Source: Balneolales bacterium (lineage in GTDB: Bacteria; Bacteroidota; Rhodothermia; Balneolales; Natronogracilivirgulaceae). From it: a stretch of DNA of 64,000 nucleotides. The notes under the pieces are model-generated. The model was not told the origin of the DNA, ran no database searches, and was given only the letters and a program-made list of their open reading frames with translations. Location: NCBI GenBank assembly GCA_007132975.1, contig SLNO01000047.1, positions 1 to 64,000 of the forward strand, read 5' to 3'. The position numbers and the translations under genes were made by a program. Positions 27,182-36,591 of the stretch are shown here, piece after piece (within the stretch, counting starts at the first letter, position 1; every line of letters begins with the position of its first letter).

Positions 27182-29176
27182 ATGTCGCGCATTCGAAAAA
27201 CCCTTGTGAGCCTGATGGTGGCTTTGGCCGTTGTCATGACCGGCGGATACTCACTGCAAGCCCAGACCGGGTCTGGCGATTTTTCGCTGGGCAACGAGCT
27301 GCTTCGTCAGGGCAAGTTTGAGGAAGCTTATGAAATCTTTGAGCAGCTGCTGCGGGAAAATCCCCGTTCCTATGCCATATACGATCGTGCTGTTACTGCG
27401 CTGATAAACCTCAAGCGCTATGATGATGCCATCGAACTGACGGACCAGCGACTCAGGCGCGTGGGCGATGACAGCAACACGTTCATCAAGCTGGGTGAGA
27501 TCTACGATATTTCGGACAGGCGTGACGAGGCCATTGAAACCTGGAACAAGGTGCTGCGTCAGCATGCTGGAAATGCCCAGGTATACCGGCGAGTGGCCGA
27601 GACCATGAACCAGCGCAGGCTGTTCCGCGAGGCCATACGTGTTTTTGAAGAGGCCAGAGAGCAGGTTGGCGATCCCAATCTTTTCGCTTTCGAGATCGCA
27701 AACAACTATCTGGCTGTAGCTGATTTTGAGCCGGCCATCCGTGAATATCTGGATATCATAGCGCGTGACAGCCGGCGTATGAGCCTGATTCAGCGGCAGC
27801 TGCTCAACTACGACGAACGGCGCCTGTACGATACGGCCATCCTGCTTACGGAGGAGCGGCTGGGACAGTTGAGGGCGGGCAGTGAAACCGATCTGGCCTT
27901 TCGGGATTTCCTCATTTGGGTTACCATGGAGCGCGGACTGTACCGGCGCGCGCTTGCCGCGGCGCGAACTCTTGAGCGGCACAGCAACAATGAGCACCAT
28001 GCCATGTTCCGGATCGGGCGTGAACTGAGAAGCCGGAACGAGTTTGAACTTGCCGAGCAGGCATTCCGCTACTACCTGGAGCTGGAGACACATCCGCTGC
28101 AGGCCCGCAGCCATGAGGAGCTGTCCCGGACCTATCAGGACTGGGCCGGTTACCTCACTGACCGAAACCTGGATTTCAACGGGGCTGCCGACACGCTTTA
28201 CCGAAAGGCCTTTGAGACGGTGGAACTGCTCATGGAGCGTTATCCACGCTACGACCGGCTCATGCAGTCGCTTGTGATCCAGTCGGAGCTTGCCCTGGAC
28301 CATCTCAAGGCGCCGGAGAAAGCGGCTGTGTATCACCAGAGGATGGAGAGAGCCGCCCGCAACGAGGCTGAGCAGGCATTGGCGCATTATGTGGAAGGAC
28401 GGCTTCTCTTGTTCGATGGCAGCTTTTCGATGGCGCGAGTCTCGTTCACCCGCAGCAACCGGATGGCCGGGAGTGGTGAAATTGCCGACAAAAGCAGGTT
28501 TTACCTTGGCCTTGGTGACTTTTACAACGGCGACTTCACATATGCAAGGCTTCAGCTTCGGTCCCTGGAGCGTCACAACCATTCATGGTATGCCAACGAT
28601 GCCCTGCATTTGCGGTACATCATACAGGAGGCATACAACGAAGACGGGGATAATCCGAAGCTCCGCCGCTTTGCCAGAGGCCGCTACTTTTACGATACCG
28701 GACGTTATTACGAGGCGGCTGAGTTGCTTGCTCCTGTGATTGAAGAGCCTGCTTCGGACCCGATTATCGATGAATCGATGCTACTGCTCACTCAAACGCT
28801 GCGCAGGATACATCCGGAAGTTGCTTTTCGAGTGGTTGACCGGCACACCCGCCGACCGTCGGTGCGCCAGGCTGCGAGTGAACGCCTTCTTTGGGAACGC
28901 GCCAGGCTTGCGGAGGCAGTCTACATCATGCAGCAGCGCGATACGGATGGCATCAGGTCTGCTGATGGATTGGTTCCGGCCTCACTTCTTGCCAATGCGC
29001 TCAGTGCCGAGGATCAGTTTTATGGAAGAGATGGCGACTCCGGAAGGATGCTTCTCAGCGCTGACGGGGTAACCAAGTTTTATGAAGAACTTCTGCTAAA
29101 CTTTCCCGATGGTTACTACTCCGACATTGCCCGGGGCCGCATACGCGAGCTGGAGCAGCAGGCACGGGAGATATAG
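27182..29176 (+). CDS. Tetratricopeptide repeat protein, secreted
   Basis: 664 aa; signal peptide; TPR-like repeats throughout ('GKFEEAYEIFEQLLRENPRSYAIYDRAVTALINLKRYDDAIEL'). Confidence 0.85.
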   Translation: MSRIRKTLVSLMVALAVVMTGGYSLQAQTGSGDFSLGNELLRQGKFEEAYEIFEQLLRENPRSYAIYDRAVTALINLKRYDDAIELTDQRLRRVGDDSNTFIKLGEIYDISDRRDEAIETWNKVLRQHAGNAQVYRRVAETMNQRRLFREAIRVFEEAREQVGDPNLFAFEIANNYLAVADFEPAIREYLDIIARDSRRMSLIQRQLLNYDERRLYDTAILLTEERLGQLRAGSETDLAFRDFLIWVTMERGLYRRALAAARTLERHSNNEHHAMFRIGRELRSRNEFELAEQAFRYYLELETHPLQARSHEELSRTYQDWAGYLTDRNLDFNGAADTLYRKAFETVELLMERYPRYDRLMQSLVIQSELALDHLKAPEKAAVYHQRMERAARNEAEQALAHYVEGRLLLFDGSFSMARVSFTRSNRMAGSGEIADKSRFYLGLGDFYNGDFTYARLQLRSLERHNHSWYANDALHLRYIIQEAYNEDGDNPKLRRFARGRYFYDTGRYYEAAELLAPVIEEPASDPIIDESMLLLTQTLRRIHPEVAFRVVDRHTRRPSVRQAASERLLWERARLAEAVYIMQQRDTDGIRSADGLVPASLLANALSAEDQFYGRDGDSGRMLLSADGVTKFYEELLLNFPDGYYSDIARGRIRELEQQAREI

Positions 29177-29277
29177 CAAAAAAGCGCCGAAAACATCCAA
29201 ACAATCTTATACATTTAACGCATCAAAACCTCGAAGGCGCCCAAAAACATCTGATTCTGCGAAATAAAGTACATTCT

Positions 29278-30657
29278 ATGATGGAAAAAAATCTCTTTGC
29301 CTTTGGCGGCCGGTTGTTTCGGCACATTGCCCTTGCTTTGCTTGCTGTCGTGCTGTCAGGAAGCCTGGTTTCCGTGCAGGCACAGTCCGGTTACGTACTC
29401 ATTCCAATGGATGACAGCCAGCGCAACCATCTGAAAGCCTATGGCGTAATGTTCCAGCACCTGCATGACGGTCACACCGGAAAATGGCTGCTGAATTACC
29501 GGGGTGGAAGTTTCATGGCGCCGCAGACCGAATCCATGGTACGTCGCAGTCGACTTCGCGGAGTGACCATGGAGCAGATCACATCCACAAGAGCCCGCCA
29601 AATCATTGAGCAGGTTGAGCGTCCCAATGTGAACATGTCGGTAGTGGAGCTGGAAAAAGCCCCGCGCATTGCCGTCTATACGCCCGACCATGCCCTGCCA
29701 TGGGACGATGCCGTCACCCTGGCACTTACCTATGCCGAAGTACCCTACGAGACCATCTACAACAAGGAGGTGCTCCAGGGGGCTTTGGAAGAATTCGACT
29801 GGCTCCATCTGCACCACGAAGACTTTACCGGCCAGCATGGCAAATTCTGGGCGGCCTATCGCAATCAGCCATGGTACATTCGCCAGGTGCGCGACCTGGA
29901 GGAAATGGCCTCGGAAATGGGCTTCGACAAGGTTTCAGAGATGAAGAAAGCTGTGGTTTGGACGATCCGGGATTTCATCGAAGAGGGTGGCTTCCTTTTT
30001 GCAATGTGCTCGGGAACCGACACTTTTGATATTGCACTGGCGGCCAGTGATGTGGATATCGTACCGACACAATTTGACGGTGATCCGGCCGATCCGGATG
30101 CCAACGAGAAACTGGATTTCAGGCATACGCTGGCATTCGAGAATTTTGAGGTGACCCTGGATCCCGCTGAATACCGCCATGGCAATATCGATATCCTCAA
30201 TGTGCAGCAACGCATGGCAGAGGTTGACGAAGAAATGGATTACTTCACACTTTTCAATTTTTCAGCCAAATGGGATCCGGTACCGACCATGCTAACCCAG
30301 AACCATGTCAGCAGCATCAAAGGTTTTTACGGTCAGACCACCGCTTTCCGCAAGGAGACCATTAAGAGCAATGTGGTGATCATGGCTCAAACCCCTGGAC
30401 GCAATGAGGCAAAGTACATACACGGCAACCTTGGAGAAGGCTTTTTCACATTCTATGGCGGCCATGATCCCGAAGATTACACGCACAGGGTGGGTGATCC
30501 GCCAACGGAGCTGGATCTGTTCCCCAACAGTCCCGGGTACCGGTTGATCCTGAACAACATCCTGTTTCCGGCTGCCCAAAAGCAGGAGATGCAGACGTTG
30601 CGTCACGAAGAGCTTGAGTCCCGCAGAGATCACTTCCGGTTTGCTTCGGGCGAATAG
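29278..30657 (+). CDS. Conserved secreted protein (family often annotated 'asparagine synthetase B' in Bacteroidota)
   Basis: 459 aa; signal peptide; 'GYVLIPMDDSQRNHLKAYGV', 'GGFLFAMCSGTDTFDIALAA', 'FYGGHDPEDYTHRVGDPPTELDLFPNSPGYRLILNNILFPAAQ'. Confidence 0.7.
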   Translation: MMEKNLFAFGGRLFRHIALALLAVVLSGSLVSVQAQSGYVLIPMDDSQRNHLKAYGVMFQHLHDGHTGKWLLNYRGGSFMAPQTESMVRRSRLRGVTMEQITSTRARQIIEQVERPNVNMSVVELEKAPRIAVYTPDHALPWDDAVTLALTYAEVPYETIYNKEVLQGALEEFDWLHLHHEDFTGQHGKFWAAYRNQPWYIRQVRDLEEMASEMGFDKVSEMKKAVVWTIRDFIEEGGFLFAMCSGTDTFDIALAASDVDIVPTQFDGDPADPDANEKLDFRHTLAFENFEVTLDPAEYRHGNIDILNVQQRMAEVDEEMDYFTLFNFSAKWDPVPTMLTQNHVSSIKGFYGQTTAFRKETIKSNVVIMAQTPGRNEAKYIHGNLGEGFFTFYGGHDPEDYTHRVGDPPTELDLFPNSPGYRLILNNILFPAAQKQEMQTLRHEELESRRDHFRFASGE

Positions 30658-30671
30658 AGTATTGCTGCCTA

Positions 30672-31493
30672 TCAGCTGCTGTCCCCTTCCCGGTCCTTGG
30701 CCGCATCCCAGATAGCGTCCATCTCTTCAAGCGTGGCGTCCTTGAGTTTTTTACCCTGCCGATGCAGCACCTCTTCGATATGCTGGAAACGCTGCTTAAA
30801 CTTCCGGTTCGTCAGGCGCAGGCAATCCTCCGAGTTCAAACCGGCCAATCGTCCCACGTTAACCAGGGAGAACAGCAGATCGCCAAACTCAGCCGCTTTC
30901 TCCTCTTCTGACCCTTTGAGGGCCGCCATCCTGAACTCTTCCATCTCTTCAGCGAGCTTGGGCCACGCCTCTTCCCACGTCTGCCAGTCGAATCCGACAG
31001 CGGCAGCTTTTTCCTGCATGCGTTGTGCCTTTATAAGTGCAGGCAAGGTATCAGGCACACCCTGCAGCACCGAATTTCGCTCCTTCTCCTTCATCTTCAG
31101 GTCTTCCCAATTACGGACGACCGTCGAAGAGTCATCGGCACGCGTATCGGCAAAAACGTGAGGATGCCTGCGTATAAGTTTTTCCTGGATTCCGTAAATC
31201 ACGTCCCCAATGTCAAAACGATCGGCTTCCCTGGCAATTTCCGTATGGAAGACCACGTGAAGCAACAAGTCCCCAAGCTCCTTTTTCAGTTCTGCCGGAT
31301 CATTGTTGTCGATGGCCTCGATGGCCTCGTAGATCTCCTCCACCATCAGGTCCTTGATGGATTCATGCGTCTGCTGCCTGTCCCAGGGACACTCCCTGCG
31401 AAGGATGGTCATAATTTCAACAAGATCGGAAAAACGGCGGGAAGGACTTCTTGGTTCTGACATGAAACGTTGTGAGGTTATTCCAGCTCCCAC
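30672..31493 (-). CDS. mazG: Nucleoside triphosphate pyrophosphohydrolase MazG
   Basis: 'LRRECPWDRQQTHESIKDLMVEEIYEAIEAIDNNDPAELKKELGDLLLHVVFHTEIA', second MazG domain 'EEEKAAEFGDLLFSLVNVGRLAGLNSEDCLRLTNRKFKQRF'; true start may be 31463. Confidence 0.95.
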   Translation of the reverse strand: MGAGITSQRFMSEPRSPSRRFSDLVEIMTILRRECPWDRQQTHESIKDLMVEEIYEAIEAIDNNDPAELKKELGDLLLHVVFHTEIAREADRFDIGDVIYGIQEKLIRRHPHVFADTRADDSSTVVRNWEDLKMKEKERNSVLQGVPDTLPALIKAQRMQEKAAAVGFDWQTWEEAWPKLAEEMEEFRMAALKGSEEEKAAEFGDLLFSLVNVGRLAGLNSEDCLRLTNRKFKQRFQHIEEVLHRQGKKLKDATLEEMDAIWDAAKDREGDSS

Positions 31494-31822
31494 CTTTTAA
31501 ACGAACCACCGTAGAATTCGGACAAGTCCGCCAGGTAGTCACACAGGTCACAGATCGTATGGGGATCAGGTGAGGCCAGTGCGTGCGCGAGGAGTATCCA
31601 GCATGAGCCGGCAGGCATTACATTTATCTCCCAATGCTCTTTCTGCAATCGGGCTGCCAGGTAATATGCAGAACTTTCCTCGTACAATTCAATATAAAAT
31701 ACAATGGGTTTCTCCGGTTCTTTCGGCCGATAGCCAAAATCTTGAAACAGACCCTTGTGGTTGATTGCTCTCATAGTCGGAACGGATAAGCGTTCGTGTG
31801 TCGTTGATCTGGCATCGATCAT
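31478..31822 (-). CDS. Hypothetical protein with RraB-like (ribonuclease E inhibitor) fold signature
   Basis: 'YIELYEESSAYYLAARLQKEHWEINVMPAGSCWILLAH...LCDYLADLSEFYGGSFKRWELE' resembles the RraB domain pattern; start codon uncertain. Confidence 0.5.
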   Translation of the reverse strand: MIDARSTTHERLSVPTMRAINHKGLFQDFGYRPKEPEKPIVFYIELYEESSAYYLAARLQKEHWEINVMPAGSCWILLAHALASPDPHTICDLCDYLADLSEFYGGSFKRWELE

Positions 31823-32227
31823 GCAAGACGTCAGACGGAATTCAAATTACAAAGGTTCTATTCTTCATACAAAATTTATATTTCTTTTGTAAGAGAAAAA
31901 GTTGCTTTTTTTGAGCGGGTCATCCCCATCAGTGCCAACGAGTTGCTTCGAAACAAGCCTAACTCCTGTATATATTAATATTTGCGGCGTGGGCGGACAT
32001 TGATCTGCGGCGTGCAAAGATGATTTACGCGCAAAAAAAATCCCCTCACTGACAGGTCTGCAAGCAAAAAACATGAACTTCATTTCAATGGCCGGATGAA
32101 ACTTACTGCTATTATGAGTATTATCTCATGTTGGGGTACCGTCGGAGCGATGGTTCTGCAAAGGTTGGACCGTATTACAGCAGAGCCGTATCAATACGCA
32201 ATTTTTTAAGCGAAACGCAGTGTTCCA

Positions 32228-32241
32228 GGAAACGCGTTTCC
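32228..32241. promoter_or_regulatory. 14-bp perfect palindrome GGAAACGCGTTTCC upstream of citrate synthase; candidate operator
   Basis: Exact self-reverse-complement in a ~600-bp intergenic region. Confidence 0.35.
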
Positions 32242-32419
32242 CAAACAGCCTTGATTCGGTTGCATATTTTGTGGAAATAGTGAACCGCACAGGTGAATGA
32301 AATGTTATTGACGGGTAACCATAACACGTATTTCTGCGCAGTGTAAATTTGACGAAATACACATGTTATTGTTTTTTTTACGCTGCATTAGATTTTGACC
32401 AAAGTACTGACATTAATTT

Positions 32420-33601
32420 GTGAAACACGGAGCATCTATGAGCAAACAACTTCACGAGAATATTGATAAGGACAAATATCCCTACATCAATCGGGGTTTG
32501 GAGGGAATTGTTGCATTCTCATCTACCAAAAGTGCCATTGACGGTGAGAAAGGAGAACTGATATACGCCGGTTACAATATCGATACCCTGGCACAAAACG
32601 CAACTTTTGAAGAGGTGGCGTTTCTGCTGTGGAACGACCGTCTACCTACCAAAGAGGAATTGGATGACCTGAACAGCAAACTTGTCGCCGAACGTCACCT
32701 TCCCGAAACTGTCGTAAACTACCTTAAAACAACCAGCAAAGATGCGGAACCAATGTCCGTGCTTCGCACTGCCACTTCGATGCTTGCGGATTTTGATGAA
32801 GAGGCCCCTCTTGACGATCCGGATGCCAACATGCGCAAGTCCATTCGAATGACGGCAAAAATGCCCGCCATCATAGCCGGATACGCACGTGCTCGAGAAG
32901 GAAAAGAAATCCTTTCACCGCTGAAGGAAGGCAGTACCGCATATGACTTCCTTTACATGCTCAACGGCGAGCGTCCAGGAGAGAGCGCCGAAAAAACCAT
33001 GGACATATGCCTGATCATCCATGCCGAGCATGGAATGAACGCCTCGACCTTTACGGCAAGGGCTATTTGCTCGACACAGGCCGATATCTATTCCGCAGTT
33101 ACCGGAGCTATTGGATCCCTTAAAGGTCCTCTGCACGGTGGCGCCAATACGGCGGTTATGAATATGCTGCTCAAACTTGACAAGGACGCCGACATCGAGG
33201 CTTACATCAAAGAAAGGCTGGCTGAACGGAAAAAAGTCATGGGCTTCGGACACCGGGTTTACCGTACGGTGGATCCCCGGGCCAAACACTTGCAAGTCAT
33301 GGCCAAGTCGCTTGCCGAGGAGACCGACAGCGTCTACCTCTACGAGTGGTCTGACAAGATCATGGCCGTAATGAAAGAGGAGAAGGGCATTGATCCCAAC
33401 GTAGACTTTTTCTCGGCCACCGTGTACTACTCCATGGGTATCAAACCAGACCTGTTCACTTGTATTTTTGCCATGAGCCGTATCACCGGGTGGACGGCAC
33501 ACTACATCGAACAGGCTGATAACAACCGTTTGATACGGCCGCGGCAGCTCTATGTCGGTGAGAAAAACCTGCCTTGGACACCCATTGAGAAGCGGAAATA
33601 A
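32420..33601 (+). CDS. gltA: Citrate synthase
   Basis: 'GYNIDTLAQNATFEEVAFLLWNDRLPTKEEL', 'HAEHGMNASTFTARAICSTQADIYSAVTGAIGSLKGPLHGGAN', 'KKVMGFGHRVYRTVDPRA'; start possibly 32438. Confidence 0.96.
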   Translation: MKHGASMSKQLHENIDKDKYPYINRGLEGIVAFSSTKSAIDGEKGELIYAGYNIDTLAQNATFEEVAFLLWNDRLPTKEELDDLNSKLVAERHLPETVVNYLKTTSKDAEPMSVLRTATSMLADFDEEAPLDDPDANMRKSIRMTAKMPAIIAGYARAREGKEILSPLKEGSTAYDFLYMLNGERPGESAEKTMDICLIIHAEHGMNASTFTARAICSTQADIYSAVTGAIGSLKGPLHGGANTAVMNMLLKLDKDADIEAYIKERLAERKKVMGFGHRVYRTVDPRAKHLQVMAKSLAEETDSVYLYEWSDKIMAVMKEEKGIDPNVDFFSATVYYSMGIKPDLFTCIFAMSRITGWTAHYIEQADNNRLIRPRQLYVGEKNLPWTPIEKRK

Positions 33602-33619
33602 TTCTTATACGCTTTTTCC

Positions 33620-35098
33620 ATGCCTGCATCTGTTGAATCGGCCCAGAAAAAAGTACTGGCCTACATGCTCCGTAAAGGAGCACAAACCGAATACGGAAAA
33701 AAATATCGTTTTTCAAGGATAACCGGGTTCGATGAATATGTCCGTAACGTGCCAATGGTTACGTACAACGACATTGAATCGTATATCGAACGGTTGAAAA
33801 AAGGGGAACAGTACCTCCTGTGGCCTAACAAAATCCAGAATTTTGCCGTATCGGCAGGGACGACGGGCAAAGGGAAGCACATTCCCCTGAGCGAAGACCG
33901 CCTGCGCAGCGACCAGCGCTTCATGCGCAAGGTGATCCTCTCCTATATAAAACAGAACCCCAACTTCTTCCATTTTTTCCTCGGAAGTCACGTGAGTCTG
34001 CCGGGGAATATTGAGCGGCTGGACCCCAAGTCAAATGTTCGCCTGGGTGAGATCAGTGCTTACCTTGCCAAGCTCTCTCCCGGTTGGCTTTCCCTGTTCC
34101 AGGTACGCTCACCGCAGACGATGATTCAGGAGGCGTGGACTGAGAAATTCGACCGGACCCTGGAAATGGCGGTGAAATCCGATGTCCGGAAAATCGTGGC
34201 CATCCCCTCCTGGGCGCTGCGGTTTTTTCAGCGCGCCCTGGAAATCACTGGGAAAAAGCATATTCGCGAGGTTTGGCCCAACCTACGCCTGCTCATCTGT
34301 GGCGGTGAAGCGCTGAACACGTATCGGCCCCACTTTGACAAGCTTCTTGAGGGTCTGGACATGCACTACATCGAAAACTATGGCGCCTCGGAGTCCTACT
34401 TCGCATTCAGTGATGACTTGTCGCGCAGCGATCTCCGGCTCATAGTGGACAATGGTGTTTTTTACGAGTGGATTCCACATCCCAAAGAACACAAGGACAA
34501 TCTGCAGGGGCAAAAAACCGTACCGACCTGGCAGGTTAAAAAAGGGGTGCCCTACTCTCTGGTTGTCACAAGCAACTCCGGGCTCTGGCGGTACATGATC
34601 AATGACGTGATCGAATTCACTGATCTTGAACAGCCCCGGATCAAGGTTGTGGGACGGGTTTCTGAAATTTTTGACCGGTTTGGCGAAGCGGTTGAGTCTC
34701 ATGAAGCTCAATCTGCCCTTGAAGAGGCAGCCCAGAAGGCAGGTGCCACGTTTTCGGTATTTGCCATGGGTGGCCTGATAGATCCTGATATCGGGGCTCC
34801 GAGGCATTTCTGGTTTATCCAATGGGTGGATGAACCGCGTGATATCGAAGAATTCACGAGCAGCCTTGATGCCAGCCTGCGAAAAATCAATCGGCATTAT
34901 CACAATCGCAGGGAAAGCATGGGTATTCATCCGCCGGTTGTACTGAACCTCACCAAAGACGCGATGTACAAATGGCGTGAAAAGCACCAGTCACTCCATG
35001 CACAGACTAAAATGCCCCGGATACTGCAAGAGGAGGATAAAATTGTGGATATGGTTGCACTCTGTCGCGAGGCAAGACAGGGTACTCATGCAAAGTGA
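33620..35098 (+). CDS. GH3 auxin-responsive promoter family protein (acyl-acid-amido synthetase fold)
   Basis: 'NFAVSAGTTGKGKHIPLSEDRLRSDQRFM', 'LLICGGEALNTYRPHFDKLLEGLDMHYIENYGASESYFAF', 'LWRYMINDVIEFTD'. Confidence 0.92.
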   Translation: MPASVESAQKKVLAYMLRKGAQTEYGKKYRFSRITGFDEYVRNVPMVTYNDIESYIERLKKGEQYLLWPNKIQNFAVSAGTTGKGKHIPLSEDRLRSDQRFMRKVILSYIKQNPNFFHFFLGSHVSLPGNIERLDPKSNVRLGEISAYLAKLSPGWLSLFQVRSPQTMIQEAWTEKFDRTLEMAVKSDVRKIVAIPSWALRFFQRALEITGKKHIREVWPNLRLLICGGEALNTYRPHFDKLLEGLDMHYIENYGASESYFAFSDDLSRSDLRLIVDNGVFYEWIPHPKEHKDNLQGQKTVPTWQVKKGVPYSLVVTSNSGLWRYMINDVIEFTDLEQPRIKVVGRVSEIFDRFGEAVESHEAQSALEEAAQKAGATFSVFAMGGLIDPDIGAPRHFWFIQWVDEPRDIEEFTSSLDASLRKINRHYHNRRESMGIHPPVVLNLTKDAMYKWREKHQSLHAQTKMPRILQEEDKIVDMVALCREARQGTHAK

Positions 35099-35235
35099 TC
35101 AAGCTTGCGTACATGGGTCGGCAGATCAGGCCGACCATCATGAACCAGCTAACCATACTGCTTGATGGAAAGTGACCGAGTTCCGGCCGGAATCCAGAAT
35201 CTCCTGAAAACTTCTCGATTTTTCTTCTTGACAAT

Positions 35236-36471
35236 ATGAATCATAATGTGCAATATCTTTCTGCAAAATGTAAACAACCTTTACAAACCACGAGGGCTAT
35301 GGACTATTTTCCAAGATTGATCGAAAAAGAAATTGCACGCTCATTACAAACCAAACCAGTTACGGTCGTCACGGGATCGCGGCACAGTGGCAAATCAATG
35401 CTCGCCAAACAACTGTTATCGAAAATTCGCGGGAGGGAGACACTTTACCTGAATTTGGAGCACCCGGCCGATCTTCAGAAGCTTGACGATCCGGAGTGGT
35501 TTTTTAATTCCCAGATTGACAAGCTGGTCTGTATTGACGGATTACATCACGTGCCAAATCTTTTTGATGTCCTGAAGCGCACGGTGGATGAGCGCAAGCG
35601 TCCTGGAATGTACCTGCTTCTTGGCGGAGCCTCCAGGGAACTGCTTGGGCAGGATCCGCAAGCACTATTTGGTTACATCAAATTCATCCATCTGCCTACC
35701 CATCTTTACATGGAAATGGCTGAGAAAGTGAGCCTTGAATCATACCTGACTCGTGGGGGATACTATCCTTCGCTCATGGCTGAATCGGATGAGAAATCCA
35801 TGGATTGGCGTTTAGAATACATCAATTCCTTCCTTCAGCGGGATCTGCCGCAGTTCGCTGGTATCACACATCGCACCATGCGCCGGTTGCTTCCAATGCT
35901 GGCCAACAGCAACGGTCAGACCGTCAATTACAGCAAGATCGGGACTTCCCTTGAAGTCAGCCACAATACCATCCGGAACTACATTGATGTGCTGAATAAG
36001 ATGTATATGGTCACCCAGTTGGAGGCCTGGCACGGGAAATCAAATAAACGACTGGTGAAATCACCAAAAATCTACATATCAGACCCCGGCATTACCTGTG
36101 CCCTGCTGCAACTGCCGGGTTTTGAAGCTGCCTATGGCCATCCCGTCTGGGCCTCACTCTGGGAATCGGTGGTCCTGATGCACCTCAAGATTCATTTCTC
36201 GAGCCTGCCTATTTATTTCTATCGTTCAAGCTATGGCAATGAGGTGGATATCATCATTGAGTCCGGGTCCATGGTCGTTGCCATTGAATGCCGGCCATCC
36301 ATGAAGCCAGAGCTGTCATCCGGCAACAAGAATGCCCTGAAGGATATCCAGGCAGACCTTACATTCATCGCCTCTCCCGTCAAGGAGAGCTATCCGATCT
36401 CAGATGGTGTGGTGGTAACCCCGCTGAATGAGCTTACTACACAGGTTTCGGATTTTCTGGGGCATGGCTGA
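35236..36471 (+). CDS. ATPase (AAA) with DUF4143 C-terminal domain
   Basis: 'RLIEKEIARSLQTKPVTVVTGSRHSGKSMLAKQLL', 'KIYISDPGITCALLQLPGFE', 'WESVVLMHLKIHF...FYRSSYGNEVDIIIE'. Confidence 0.88.
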   Translation: MNHNVQYLSAKCKQPLQTTRAMDYFPRLIEKEIARSLQTKPVTVVTGSRHSGKSMLAKQLLSKIRGRETLYLNLEHPADLQKLDDPEWFFNSQIDKLVCIDGLHHVPNLFDVLKRTVDERKRPGMYLLLGGASRELLGQDPQALFGYIKFIHLPTHLYMEMAEKVSLESYLTRGGYYPSLMAESDEKSMDWRLEYINSFLQRDLPQFAGITHRTMRRLLPMLANSNGQTVNYSKIGTSLEVSHNTIRNYIDVLNKMYMVTQLEAWHGKSNKRLVKSPKIYISDPGITCALLQLPGFEAAYGHPVWASLWESVVLMHLKIHFSSLPIYFYRSSYGNEVDIIIESGSMVVAIECRPSMKPELSSGNKNALKDIQADLTFIASPVKESYPISDGVVVTPLNELTTQVSDFLGHG

Positions 36472-36591
36472 GATTAAAAAAACGAATGTGCCAACTGTGA
36501 CGACAAGCTGACCACGAATTTGTTGGCTGCAGATAGTCTGCCAGCAACCTGATTGCTGAGTGCAGGCAGACGACCTTCCAAGGCGATTTGA

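Noticed and set aside
27251-28582. 443-aa minus-strand ORF opposite the TPR gene
   Set aside because: Antisense shadow of a clear TPR protein with signal peptide.
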